This document shows positions 29,000-38,150 of a stretch of 64,000 nt of DNA, one piece after another. Within the stretch, counting starts at the first letter, position 1; the number at the start of each line of letters is the position of its first letter. Source of the stretch: Acinetobacter sp. ANC 4805 (GTDB lineage: Bacteria; Pseudomonadota; Gammaproteobacteria; Pseudomonadales; Moraxellaceae). The position numbers and the translations under genes were made by a program. Where the stretch lies: positions 463,078 through 527,077 of the forward strand of contig NZ_JAKZGD010000001.1 of assembly GCF_022549495.1 (NCBI RefSeq), given 5' to 3'. Below the pieces are notes generated by a model. It had not been told where the DNA came from. It worked only from the letters and a program-made list of their open reading frames with translations, and searched no databases.

Positions 29000-30265
29000 T
29001 TACTGGCGAATTTGACCATCACCAAATACAATCCATTTTTGTGAAGTTAAACCTTCCAAACCAACTGGACCACGTGCATGAATTTTATCGGTTGAAATAC
29101 CGATTTCTGCACCTAGACCATATTCAAAGCCATCAGCAAAGCGAGTTGAAGCATTAATCATCACCGAACTTGAATCAACACGTGCTAAAAATTCACGCGC
29201 TAGACTAAAGTTTTCAGTAATAATCGCATCGGTATGATGAGAGCCATATTTATTGATATGTGCAATTGCTTCATCCATCCCTGTGACAACTTTCACAGCT
29301 AAGATTGGACCTAAATATTCGGTATACCAATCTTCTTCCGTCGCCGTTTTAACAGATTCACCTAAAATACGTTGTGTTTCTGGGCAACCACGGAGTTCGA
29401 CTTGCTTATCTGCGTATAATTCAGCAATGCTTGGTAAGAACTCATCCGCAATCGCCTCATCTACTAATAAAGTTTCCATTGCGTTACACACACCATAACG
29501 ATGTGTTTTTGAATTGAGCGCAATCGGTAAAGCTTTTTGTAGATCAGCCTGTGCTTCTACAAACACATGGCAATTGCCATCTAGGTGCTTAATCACAGGA
29601 ATACGTGCTTCATTGGTCACACGTTCAATCAGGCTTTTTCCACCACGCGGTACAATCACATCGACAAATTCAGTCATAGTAATTAAATGACCGACTGCTG
29701 CACGATCAGGTGTATCAATGACTTGTACTGCATGTTCTGGTAAGCCTGCAATTTGCAAACCATGCTGAATCGCAATCGCAATGGCTTTGTTCGATTCGAT
29801 GGCTTCTGAACCACCACGTAAAATAATGGCATTTCCAGATTTTAATGCCAATGATGCTGCTTCAAGTGTGACATTTGGTCTTGATTCATAAATCATTCCA
29901 ATGACACCTAAAGGCACACGCATTTTACCCAGTTGGATACCTGATGGACGGTAAGCCAAATCAGTAATTTCCCCAATTGGGTCTACAAGAGCAATCACAT
30001 CTTTTAAGCCTTGTAACATGCCTTTAAAACGAGCGGGTGTCAGTTCAAGGCGATCAAGCAATGCGAGATCTAATTGACGCTGATGACCATTTTGCATGTC
30101 AACTTGATTGGCAGCTAAAATTTGTGCTTGATTATTTTCCAAAGCAGTATAAATTGCAGACAAGGCATGATTTTTTAAGTGCGTAGAAGCACTCATTAAG
30201 ATACGAGACGCTTGGCGTGCCTGCGTACCTACCTGTTGCATATAGTTTTGAATAGAGTCTTGCAT
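29000..30265 (-). CDS. proA: Gamma-glutamyl phosphate reductase ProA
   Basis: A 421-residue aldehyde-dehydrogenase-fold enzyme that reduces gamma-glutamyl phosphate to glutamate semialdehyde with NADPH in proline synthesis. The catalytic cysteine is in [22 protein letters not shown] and [10 protein letters not shown] blocks are typical of ProA. I use the ATG at 30265 ([11 protein letters not shown]), since the 27 residues before it in the open frame are not family-like. proB is not adjacent. Confidence 0.95.
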   Translation of the reverse strand: MQDSIQNYMQQVGTQARQASRILMSASTHLKNHALSAIYTALENNQAQILAANQVDMQNGHQRQLDLALLDRLELTPARFKGMLQGLKDVIALVDPIGEITDLAYRPSGIQLGKMRVPLGVIGMIYESRPNVTLEAASLALKSGNAIILRGGSEAIESNKAIAIAIQHGLQIAGLPEHAVQVIDTPDRAAVGHLITMTEFVDVIVPRGGKSLIERVTNEARIPVIKHLDGNCHVFVEAQADLQKALPIALNSKTHRYGVCNAMETLLVDEAIADEFLPSIAELYADKQVELRGCPETQRILGESVKTATEEDWYTEYLGPILAVKVVTGMDEAIAHINKYGSHHTDAIITENFSLAREFLARVDSSSVMINASTRFADGFEYGLGAEIGISTDKIHARGPVGLEGLTSQKWIVFGDGQIRQ

Positions 30266-30604
30266 AGCATTTTGACGATTGCATGTATTTATAAAGATAG
30301 TAACAGTCAAATGCTGAACAATGAATAGGCGGAACTGATAATTCAAAAAATTATGGATTAGGTCAGATATTTTGACTCAAAAATTTGAATTTAACGATGT
30401 GACTACATATTTTGCAAAATATTATTGATCTAAACAAGATAAGTGGTTAAGGAAATCATTGCGTATAAATCATGCATTTGTATAGAATGAAAAATGTATA
30501 GGATAAATGTAATACAAATTTTATAAATTTGTTAACTTGTAAGTAGAACTCACTAAAAATGAGACTGTTTGCAGCAAAAAAATAAACAAGGATGGAGGAA
30601 GGAT
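30266..30604. other. Divergent control region of proA and the hydrolase gene
   Basis: 339 bp of AT-rich DNA. On the plus strand a TTGCGT and TAGAAT pair with an 18-base spacer near 30460-30490 could drive the hydrolase gene. I see no gene in this stretch. Confidence 0.35.
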
Positions 30605-31918
30605 ATGAATTCCATAATCCAAATGGACTCGGATTTAAACCATACCTACACGGGCTTTGGTTTTTTCGATATTTACAATAAAAACAGTTTTAAACAACCA
30701 GCGCGTACTACATGGATAGATGGTTGGAAAATTGAATATATGGCAATTGCAGATCCTAAAACGATCTACAACACGCCAATTGTAATTGTCGGAGGCGCAT
30801 TTCAGAATTTTAACTCTTATAAGTATTGTGTTGAACAACTCTTTGAGAGTGGGCCTGTCATTTTGATCGATTTACCTTCAATGGGCGCAAATCAACAGAT
30901 TTGTAATGTTGATACTGGTGAATCGGCTGGAATGCTTGAATTACCAGATTTATCAAAAATGTTAGGTCAATGGCTGGATATTGTTGGTATTGATAAAGTT
31001 TCAGTCATGGGAATGTCTTTAGGCTCTGTGGTTGCATCTTCATTTGCTCATCAACGTCCTGAGCTGATTGATCGCATGGTGCTGATGGGTGTGATGCAGA
31101 AGACACGCAAAAGTTGGCGTATGCTACTCGAAGAATCTCTGCATTTGATGCGTGAAGATCGTATGGAGGAGTTTGGTCAAGCGGTTATTTTATATCTCGT
31201 GAATCATGCCAAACTTGATAAAACGCGGATGTCTCCAACTGCAAAGCGTTTGTTCTTCAGACAAATGGCGGAATTTACTGCAACAGAACGTGAGCGTTAC
31301 GAGATTAATTGCAATCGACTACTCCGTTTAAGCAATGTACCTGTTGCGCAGTGTAAAACCCTTGTTGCAGCAGGGCAGTATGATAGTTTTACTTTGCCAC
31401 ATGAAAATGCTGACTTTGCTTTGCAATGTAATAATGTGGAATTTGCGTTGATTGCCAATGCAGACCATGTTCCACAATTACAACGCCGCAAAGAAACGAT
31501 GACGCTTTTTACTACGTTTTTAAAGGGAGAGTCCATCGACAATCTTGATGGTATTATTCCAATGAACCGCGAACAGATGAAGAACATTGAGCGCCGCGGT
31601 GAAGAACGTATCCCTGTTTTAAAACCAGACACTAAATTATCACATCGACATTCAGATACCGAAGTAGCAGTAAAGATTGTAGATATTACGTTCTTTGGCG
31701 TGTACTTAAAACTTGATCATTTGGATCAGCTCAATTTTGTTAGCCAACATCCACGAGATTTAGCCTTACATTTAGCTGATGAAGAAGGTGAGTTTAAAAT
31801 AGAATGTTTAACATTTGAGGCAACGGAACAGGGTTTACGTATCTTGTTTAAACATGGTAGTTTCGATGTTGCGGATCGTTTGTCTCGTTTTATTGAGCGT
31901 CAAAAGCAAGCTGAATGA
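30605..31918 (+). CDS. Alpha/beta hydrolase fused to a PilZ-like domain
   Basis: A 437-residue protein with two parts. Residues 1 to about 310 form an alpha/beta hydrolase: nucleophile elbow GMSLGS with Ser138, probable Asp in AAGQYDSFTLP, and histidine in NADHVPQL. The C-terminal part, after about residue 325, contains ERRGEERIPV (an RxxxR motif) and, about 38 residues later, VDITFFGVYL. The latter fits the D/NxSxxG motif with Thr for Ser. Together these are the c-di-GMP-binding signature of PilZ domains. The ATG at 30605 follows GGAGGAAGG. The substrate is unknown and c-di-GMP binding is an inference. Confidence 0.75.
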   Translation: MNSIIQMDSDLNHTYTGFGFFDIYNKNSFKQPARTTWIDGWKIEYMAIADPKTIYNTPIVIVGGAFQNFNSYKYCVEQLFESGPVILIDLPSMGANQQICNVDTGESAGMLELPDLSKMLGQWLDIVGIDKVSVMGMSLGSVVASSFAHQRPELIDRMVLMGVMQKTRKSWRMLLEESLHLMREDRMEEFGQAVILYLVNHAKLDKTRMSPTAKRLFFRQMAEFTATERERYEINCNRLLRLSNVPVAQCKTLVAAGQYDSFTLPHENADFALQCNNVEFALIANADHVPQLQRRKETMTLFTTFLKGESIDNLDGIIPMNREQMKNIERRGEERIPVLKPDTKLSHRHSDTEVAVKIVDITFFGVYLKLDHLDQLNFVSQHPRDLALHLADEEGEFKIECLTFEATEQGLRILFKHGSFDVADRLSRFIERQKQAE

Positions 31919-31936
31919 TTTGGATTAAATTTTAAA

Positions 31937-31968
31937 AGAGAAGTGGAATCACCACTTCTCTTTTTTTA
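31937..31968. terminator. Terminator between the hydrolase and methyltransferase genes
   Basis: Ten-base arms AGAGAAGTGG/CCACTTCTCT with a 5-base loop and a run of seven T on the plus strand; A-rich on the other side. Confidence 0.85.
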
Positions 31969-31974
31969 TGGGTT

Positions 31975-32817
31975 TTATTTATTGGTTGCTTGGATCATCC
32001 AAACAAGATCACCTAAATGTTGTTGATCGTTTTCCAAGCGGGTTTGATCGAAGAACTGTTTAGGTTGAAGTACGTCGACTTGCTTGAAACCTGCTTCATG
32101 GAAAAAGCTTTCGACTTCTGCTGGTGTTTTGAAATGAAAACTAAACGCACTGCGTGACATCAATTTCAATAAGCGACTGCTATTCCAGATAATGGTTGCT
32201 AACTTATTTTGCGTTGGTTCAGGATAAAGATCAGTCAAATAGTGCAGTTCTTTGAAATCGCTGCCATAAGTTGCGATTGCTTGAATGAGTTGCTGAAGTA
32301 GGGGTTTTTCGAAGTAGTTGATTAAGCCTTCACTAATAATCACTAAAGGTCGTTTAGGATCGAATAGTTTAAACACATTGGCAAAAGCCTCTGTGAATAA
32401 ATCGACAGACAGTACATCATCGACATGCGGTTCAATTTGTTGTAATGCTGCTTGCTTCGTCGCAGCCATATCAGGTAAATCAAGTTCACGATAACAAATA
32501 TTTGGATGATGTTGTCTAAACCACCAACCACGTGGTGATAAACCACATGCAATTTCAAGTACTTGTAGGTCTGGATGTTGTTGGATCAATTCTTCCAAAT
32601 GAGCATCAAGCATGGTATGACGTTGTTTTAATGTTGTCCGCATGCTACCCCCGACATACTTTTCAGCCCAACTCTCAATGGGATGAACTAATGCCGCCAG
32701 TGTTTTTCCTTTAGCTGTTGCGAATGCAGGATGGGAGATGCCCATTTGATACCAAATATAGCCTGTATAATGTGCCGTAAATGAAATATGGCGATGTTTC
32801 GAAAGTTGTTGTGTCAT
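31975..32817 (-). CDS. Class I SAM-dependent methyltransferase (leucine carboxyl methyltransferase-like)
   Basis: A 280-residue protein. LQVLEIACGLSPRGW (about residues 84-98) is the S-adenosylmethionine loop in the GLxxRG-like form seen in the LCM/Ppm1 family, followed by YRELDLPDM and LVIISEGLINYF. Family members methylate carboxyl or hydroxyl groups of small molecules or peptides. The acceptor is not known. It is a single gene sharing a terminator with the hydrolase-PilZ gene. Confidence 0.8.
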   Translation of the reverse strand: MTQQLSKHRHISFTAHYTGYIWYQMGISHPAFATAKGKTLAALVHPIESWAEKYVGGSMRTTLKQRHTMLDAHLEELIQQHPDLQVLEIACGLSPRGWWFRQHHPNICYRELDLPDMAATKQAALQQIEPHVDDVLSVDLFTEAFANVFKLFDPKRPLVIISEGLINYFEKPLLQQLIQAIATYGSDFKELHYLTDLYPEPTQNKLATIIWNSSRLLKLMSRSAFSFHFKTPAEVESFFHEAGFKQVDVLQPKQFFDQTRLENDQQHLGDLVWMIQATNK

Positions 32818-32943
32818 CTGTCCTAGACTCTGTTTTTATCTTATTTGGAGAAGAGAAATAAATCTTTATTAAATTGAAGATTCTTTTAACCAAATAAGAC
32901 TTTAAGTTTGTTATTGACTATCGTGGAGCGGCATGAATGCCTC

Positions 32944-33048
32944 CGTTGGTCAGCCTTGCGCTGTTTTCAAAGCTTTGCTTTGAAATGGCTCAGGATGTAC
33001 CCTCTGACCAACGACGGATTTTTGTTACTTTTGATCCTTCAAAAGTAA
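32944..33048. repeat. Structured intergenic element with nested and tandem hairpins
   Basis: CGTTGGTCAG (32944-32953) pairs exactly with CTGACCAACG (33004-33013). Inside it TTTCAAAGC (32965-32973) pairs exactly with GCTTTGAAA (32977-32985). A separate exact stem follows: TTACTTTTGA (33025-33034) with TCAAAAGTAA (33039-33048). It occupies most of the 323-bp gap between two minus-strand genes. No open frame accounts for it. It may be a dispersed repeat or a structured RNA. Confidence 0.6.
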
Positions 33049-33140
33049 GGTATTGCTTATACAAAAAATATTTGATGTCGCATTATTTCTGAGGCAATTC
33101 TAGCTTATTGAATCAGAATTAATCTAAGTTGCAGAACAAA

Positions 33141-34160
33141 TTAAAACGAATTCTTAAAGTCTTCAATGACTTTTTTCACGTTCTGCCAATTTTCATCCAA
33201 ACAAAGTGTCGTGTCCACTTGGATATTTGGGATTTTACCGCGCATACGTTCTAGGCGTTGTTGATTTGGTAAAGCAAGCTTCTCGATACCATCTAAGGCT
33301 GTACATGCTGCGGCACGGTCATTACACACTAAACCCATATCACACCCAGCATTTAAGGCAGCTTGAATACGCGCATCAGCACCGCCAGCAACACATGCAG
33401 CTTGCATACTCAGGTCATCAGAGAATAGGACGCCGTCAAATTTAAGTTGCTGACGTAAAATATTTTGTAGCCAGAACGGAGAGAAGCCTGCTGGGTTTGG
33501 ATCGACTTGATCATAAATCACATGCGCTGGCATCAGTGCATCAAGCTGAGGCATCAACTTGATAAAACTTTGCATGTCTTTGTCATGAATTTCTTGATAT
33601 GAACGGCTATCAATCGCCGCTGCAACGTGCGAATCGGCTTTCACAGAACCGTGTCCAGGAAAGTGTTTTCCAGTCGTTGCCATACCTGCTTTTTTCATTC
33701 CACGCATAAACGCATCTGCCAATGGCACGATATCTTGTATATTTTTAGCAAAGCCACGATCACCGATCACATCACTAATGTCATTGAGGTCTAAAACAGG
33801 GGCGAAGCTAAAATCAATACCCACGGCGAGGACTTCGATTGCCATTAACCAACCACATTGTTCAGCAAGTTCTGTCGCTTGTTGTGGATGATGTAGATAA
33901 TGTTCACCAAGTCGACCCATTGCAGGTAATAAGGTAAAACCTTGTCTTAAACGCTGCACACGACCACCTTCTTGATCCACTGCAATGAGGATCTCTGGGC
34001 GAATTTGACGCATATGATCTGTTAAAGCACGAACTTGTTGAGGCGACTCAATATTTCGTGCAAATAAAATCATGCCACCGACTTGCGGAGCTTGTAATAG
34101 TTCAATATCTTCTTGAGTAAGTTCTGTGCCAGCAATATCTAGCATCAATGCGCCGATCAT
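33141..34160 (-). CDS. nagZ: Beta-N-acetylhexosaminidase NagZ
   Basis: A 339-residue cytoplasmic glycoside hydrolase family 3 enzyme that removes N-acetylglucosamine from anhydromuropeptides in cell-wall recycling. The signature GKHFPGHGSVKADSH carries the catalytic His and Asp loop; FARNIESPQQV and AVDQEGGRVQRL are also typical, and the nucleophile Asp lies in VLFSDDLSMQ. I start at the ATG at 34160 (MIGALMLDIAG), because the 17 residues before it are not conserved. Products of this pathway can control beta-lactamase induction in some species. Confidence 0.95.
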   Translation of the reverse strand: MIGALMLDIAGTELTQEDIELLQAPQVGGMILFARNIESPQQVRALTDHMRQIRPEILIAVDQEGGRVQRLRQGFTLLPAMGRLGEHYLHHPQQATELAEQCGWLMAIEVLAVGIDFSFAPVLDLNDISDVIGDRGFAKNIQDIVPLADAFMRGMKKAGMATTGKHFPGHGSVKADSHVAAAIDSRSYQEIHDKDMQSFIKLMPQLDALMPAHVIYDQVDPNPAGFSPFWLQNILRQQLKFDGVLFSDDLSMQAACVAGGADARIQAALNAGCDMGLVCNDRAAACTALDGIEKLALPNQQRLERMRGKIPNIQVDTTLCLDENWQNVKKVIEDFKNSF

Positions 34161-34400
34161 ATAGATTCCATTTGAATTTTGATGTAAAAAAGTGATAGTT
34201 AAATTGTGCAATGATTTGCTACATTTTGTCAGTACAGAATATGATAAAACTACATGATATTGATGATAAGTGCTTGTTGGTCATTTATTTATAATGACAA
34301 ATCCGTACTATAGTTTGGTAAAAAATATTGAATGAAATACGTTCATATTGATCGTACTAGCATGTAATAATTGCCATATCCAAGGAAGTACCAAAATTTT
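34161..34400. promoter_or_regulatory. Divergent control region of nagZ and prc
   Basis: 240 bp of AT-rich DNA containing both start regions. An AAGGAAG ribosome-binding site for prc is at 34382-34388. I could not pick out a convincing promoter pair. Confidence 0.4.
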
Positions 34401-36584
34401 ATGAAACTTCAAATGATAGCGTGTGCAGTTGCAATTGCGACTGGTGGTTTATTTTTCTCTCATACAATGAATGAGGCATTTGCGGCAACGGAAGCTCCTG
34501 TTGTTTCAACCGTGATCAAGCCATCACAAGAACAAGCATTGGTCACACGTCAGTTGGCAACATTAGTTGATCGTCAGCATTATCTAAATATGCGTTTGGA
34601 TGCTGCGACATCAAATCGTATCCTAGATATGTATTTGGATAGCTTAGATCCAGATCATTCATTATTTCTGAGCAGTGAAGTTACAGAATATAAGAATAAA
34701 TATGGTTCAAATTTTGGTAGTTCTTTAAAAGCTGGAAACTTAACAGGACCTTTTGCCATTCATGAGCAATATCGTGAGCGCTTAAAACAGTTTTATATGT
34801 TTATGTTGGCTGAGTTGAAGAAGCCACAAAACTTACAACAAAAAGGTGCTTATCTTGATATTGATCGTGAAAAAGCAGCTTATTTTCCGACAGATGCTGA
34901 GCAACAAGCACACTGGCAGAAAATGTTAGTTTCACAACTGATTAATTTAACCATCAGTAAAGAGGAAGAACAGGCGAAACAAAAAGCGTTGAAAGCTGAT
35001 CCATCGCTTGCTAACGGTCAGGACTTAACTGGGCCGGAAGATTTAACACCAGTTCAGACGCTCACGAAACGTTATACACGCCAGTTAGAACGCATGGGGC
35101 GTGTCAAGAGTGATGATGTCTTAGATAAAACACTCAATGCCATGCTTGCAACGTATGATCCACATAGTAATTATTATCCTCCTATTGATGCGATGGAGCT
35201 AAATCGTCAAACGACCTTACAACTTGAAGGTATTGGGGTTTCAATTCGTCCAGAGCGAGGCAATGAGGACTATACTAAGATCGAAACGATTGTTGAAGGT
35301 GGCCCAGCGAGCAAATCTGGGCAAGTAAAATCAGGTGATCGTATCATTGGGGTGGCTCAAGATGGCGAGAAGATGGTTGATGTCATTGGTTGGTCGAGCT
35401 CAGAAATTGTTGGGTTAATTCGTGGTAAACGAGGCACTAAGGTAACGGTTCGCTTACTCGGTGCTGGTGCTTCGATGAGTCAAGCACGTAATGTCAGCTT
35501 GGTCCGAGATGTGATTCAGGAAGAAGATGCTGGGGTTCGCTCTCGTACGGTTGAGATTACACGTGATGGCAAGCAACATGTTTTTGGTGTAATTGAAATT
35601 CCATCATTCTATTTCGATTATCGTTCACGTCGGGCAGGCGCTGAATATCGTTCAGTTTCAGAGGACACAGCGAAAGCCTTTGAGTCTCTCAAAGCTAAGA
35701 AGGTTGAAGGGATTTTGGTTGATTTACGTAATGATCCAGGCGGTTCTTTAGAAGAAGTAGCTCGTATGCTTGGTCAGGTGATTAAATCGGGTCCTGTCGT
35801 ACAAATCCGTGATGGTAATGGCAATGTGAATGTGTTTGAAGATACGGATGGAGGAGCACAAATTTATGCTGGTCCAATTGCAGTTTTAGTAAACCTAGCA
35901 TCGGCTTCTGCGAGTGAAATTTATTCTGCCGCAATCCAAGATTATGAGCGTGGCATTATCATTGGTAGTACAACAACGGGGAAAGGAACAGCTCAAGTTC
36001 AGTTAGATTCATTAGCACATGGACAAGCAACTTTAACACAGCGCAAATTCTATCGTGTTACAGGTGGAAGTACGCAGAACAAAGGCGTGATTCCTGATAT
36101 CAAATTGGTTGATATTTACAATGAAGAGTTTGGTGAGCGTAAGGCGAAGAATGCTTTGAAATGGGATACGATTCCAACAGCACCGTTTAAACGAGAAGGT
36201 TCTGTACAACCTTATATTACTAAACTTGTTCAAGCGTCTGAACAACGAGTCAAAGCTGACTCTCAATTCAGTTATTTAGAAGCACGAAAATTGATTGCAC
36301 AAAAGAGTTCTGATCAGAAGAAAGTGGAATTGGATATTCGTCAACGTCGAGCTGAGTTGAGTGATTTGGAAAAACAGACACTGAATGCTGAAAATCAACG
36401 CCGTGTAGCGACAGGGCAAGCGCCTTATGCCAATTGGGAAAGTTATCAAGCTTCTATTGATGCATTAATTGAATCACGTGCCAAAATGAAAGCCTATTTA
36501 CGCCCAGCTTTGCCTGAAGAAGAAACGTTTATTACCGAAGCTGCAAATGTTCTTATCGATTATGCGAAGCTACAAGGTCGTTAA
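34401..36584 (+). CDS. prc: Carboxy-terminal (tail-specific) protease Prc
   Basis: A 727-residue periplasmic protease with an N-terminal signal (MKLQMIACAVAIATGGL, cleaved about AFA). It degrades or trims proteins from the C terminus, including peptidoglycan enzymes. A PDZ domain lies at about residues 230-330 (GIGVSIRPE, GPASKSGQVKSGDRI). The S41 catalytic dyad is visible: serine in SASASEIYSAA and lysine in TTTGKGTAQ. Length fits the Prc group. I chose the ATG at 34401 over an upstream in-frame codon at 34371. Confidence 0.93.
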   Translation: MKLQMIACAVAIATGGLFFSHTMNEAFAATEAPVVSTVIKPSQEQALVTRQLATLVDRQHYLNMRLDAATSNRILDMYLDSLDPDHSLFLSSEVTEYKNKYGSNFGSSLKAGNLTGPFAIHEQYRERLKQFYMFMLAELKKPQNLQQKGAYLDIDREKAAYFPTDAEQQAHWQKMLVSQLINLTISKEEEQAKQKALKADPSLANGQDLTGPEDLTPVQTLTKRYTRQLERMGRVKSDDVLDKTLNAMLATYDPHSNYYPPIDAMELNRQTTLQLEGIGVSIRPERGNEDYTKIETIVEGGPASKSGQVKSGDRIIGVAQDGEKMVDVIGWSSSEIVGLIRGKRGTKVTVRLLGAGASMSQARNVSLVRDVIQEEDAGVRSRTVEITRDGKQHVFGVIEIPSFYFDYRSRRAGAEYRSVSEDTAKAFESLKAKKVEGILVDLRNDPGGSLEEVARMLGQVIKSGPVVQIRDGNGNVNVFEDTDGGAQIYAGPIAVLVNLASASASEIYSAAIQDYERGIIIGSTTTGKGTAQVQLDSLAHGQATLTQRKFYRVTGGSTQNKGVIPDIKLVDIYNEEFGERKAKNALKWDTIPTAPFKREGSVQPYITKLVQASEQRVKADSQFSYLEARKLIAQKSSDQKKVELDIRQRRAELSDLEKQTLNAENQRRVATGQAPYANWESYQASIDALIESRAKMKAYLRPALPEEETFITEAANVLIDYAKLQGR

Positions 36585-36610
36585 AGCAAAAGAATAGATT
36601 GAGCTTATTC

Positions 36611-36648
36611 CATTTAAACCAAGTGAAGTAATTCGCTCGGTTTAAATG
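36611..36648. terminator. Hairpin between prc and the DUF4442 gene
   Basis: Ten-base arms CATTTAAACC/GGTTTAAATG with an inner AGTGAA/TTCGCT stem (one G-U pair). Both genes end here, so it probably serves both directions. Confidence 0.7.
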
Positions 36649-36663
36649 TTTAGGGAGATAAAA

Positions 36664-37158
36664 CTACTTTTTACGTTTTGGTAACCAAGCCCAAAGCATT
36701 TGGCATTGGATAGGTTGGTTAGCAGCATCATCAATTACCGTTACTGGAATCAATAACTCGCCTTTGTCATTTTCAGCAATAAACTTCTGTTGATCTGCCG
36801 ATAAGGTTGCTGTTGCAGTTAAACCGCCTTGTGCAACTTTTAAATAATCGACATGTAGTGATTTAATCAACAAGATCCGATCATCAGGAATATGCAAACC
36901 TGTTAAAAAACCTGTTGCAGTTTCAGCCAATAAAGCCATTGCTGCTGCATGAACACCTTTAATATGATTTTGCATATTACGTTGGTTTTCAATACGAACA
37001 GTGACATGATCTTTATCGACTTCTAAATAGCGAATATTCGCTGTTCCTACCATCGGAACAATACGACCAAAAGCTGTACTCCATAGCGTACTACGGATGC
37101 CTTTGGGAAATTTAGAAGTCGTTTTAACCAACGTATAAAGACGGTTATCTTTTGCCAT
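36664..37158 (-). CDS. DUF4442 (hotdog-fold thioesterase-like) protein
   Basis: A 164-residue protein of the DUF4442 family. Residues about 60-150 have the hotdog pattern: HIKGVHAAAMALLAETATGFL, the long central helix, then LLIKSLHVDYLKVAQGGLTATATL. Relatives are predicted acyl-CoA thioesterases; no substrate is known. yajQ is 14 bases upstream of its start, so the two are cotranscribed. Confidence 0.85.
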   Translation of the reverse strand: MAKDNRLYTLVKTTSKFPKGIRSTLWSTAFGRIVPMVGTANIRYLEVDKDHVTVRIENQRNMQNHIKGVHAAAMALLAETATGFLTGLHIPDDRILLIKSLHVDYLKVAQGGLTATATLSADQQKFIAENDKGELLIPVTVIDDAANQPIQCQMLWAWLPKRKK

Positions 37159-37172
37159 AGTGAACCTATTGC

Positions 37173-37661
37173 TTAGTCTTTGAAATTATTAAATTGAAGT
37201 GGCAGACCAAATTGTTGTTCACGTAAAAAGTTCATGACTTGTTGTAACGTATCGCGCTTTTTATCTGTGACACGGATTTTGTCTCCTTGAATAGAAGATT
37301 GCGCTTTGATACCGCTTTCTTTAATGGCTTTATTAATTTTTTTTGCAGTATCTGAGTCAAGTCCATCTTTTAGCTTGATTACTTGAACTACATTTTTACC
37401 TGAAGCGGTTGCTTTTTGTGGATCTAAAGCTTGAATGTCGATTTTACGTTTAAAGAAGTGGTTTTCAAGCATGCTATAGACTTGTTCGCATTGGAAATCA
37501 CTTTCAGTTGAAATTTTGATTTCCTTATTTTTTTCATTTAACTCGATTGAAACGTCTTGTCCACGGAAGTCAAAACGTGTTGCAATCTCTTTTTCTGTAT
37601 TTTGTACAGCATGATTGACTTCAAATAACTCTAATTCAGAAACAATATCAAAAGAAGGCAT
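37173..37661 (-). CDS. yajQ: YajQ-family nucleotide-binding protein
   Basis: A 162-residue protein with two RNP-like ferredoxin folds. It begins MPSFDIVSELELFEVNHAVQN, the invariant family N terminus, which decides the start at 37661. ATRFDFRG and KINKAIKESGIKAQSSIQGDKIRV are further signatures. Some YajQ proteins bind cyclic di-GMP and act with a transcription factor in Xanthomonas; others bind RNA or nucleotides. The window also encodes a c-di-GMP cyclase (YfiN) and a PilZ-like protein. Confidence 0.93.
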   Translation of the reverse strand: MPSFDIVSELELFEVNHAVQNTEKEIATRFDFRGQDVSIELNEKNKEIKISTESDFQCEQVYSMLENHFFKRKIDIQALDPQKATASGKNVVQVIKLKDGLDSDTAKKINKAIKESGIKAQSSIQGDKIRVTDKKRDTLQQVMNFLREQQFGLPLQFNNFKD

Positions 37662-37752
37662 GGTTAGACCTTTACAAAGGGAAAGAATATCTGAGATGCT
37701 AAGGGTGTTTTCTTCATTTGCCAAGTGTTGTTTACATCTAAAGGAGTGTGCA

Positions 37753-38067
37753 ATGATCCGTAAACAAGAAATTACAACATTTGAGTTCCCAGAGGGTGCC
37801 ATCATTTGGGATGTCCGAGATACCAGAGCGTATACAGAGGCTCATGTCAAAGGGGCGGTGAATCGCCCAATTACTGAAATCACTGTGGATAGTTTGACTC
37901 AAGTTGCAACGGATCAGCCGATTTATATTCTATGTGGTGGCGGTAGCAAAGCACCTCGTGCAGCAGAAATCCTAGACAGTCTTGATGGTTCTCGTGAATA
38001 TGTTGTACTCATGGGTGGCACACGTGCAGCACGTGATGCAGGCTTTGCTTTAGAACAGGGCGCTTAA
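37753..38067 (+). CDS. Rhodanese-like protein
   Basis: A 104-residue single-domain rhodanese. It has IIWDVRDTRAYTEAHVKGAVNRP and an active-site loop ILCGGGSKAPRAAEIL with the catalytic cysteine present (about residue 60). The start at 37753 has AAGGAGTG 6 bases upstream; the frame is open further upstream but overlaps yajQ. It is divergent from yajQ. The sulfur acceptor is unknown. Confidence 0.85.
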   Translation: MIRKQEITTFEFPEGAIIWDVRDTRAYTEAHVKGAVNRPITEITVDSLTQVATDQPIYILCGGGSKAPRAAEILDSLDGSREYVVLMGGTRAARDAGFALEQGA

Positions 38068-38080
38068 TTCACTCGAAAAT

Positions 38081-38110
38081 TTGCCAAAATACTTGTGGGT
38101 ATTTTGGCAA
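38081..38110. terminator. Terminator between the rhodanese gene and mnmC
   Basis: Twelve-base arms TTGCCAAAATAC/GTATTTTGGCAA with a 6-base loop, between two convergent genes. Confidence 0.75.
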
Positions 38111-38150
38111 AGTAAAATGTTTAGATTTAAATGATATTAAAAACAACAAT

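Noticed and set aside
28921..29157. 78-codon plus-strand frame
   Set aside because: Its first third is the proA terminator hairpin and the rest is antisense to proA.
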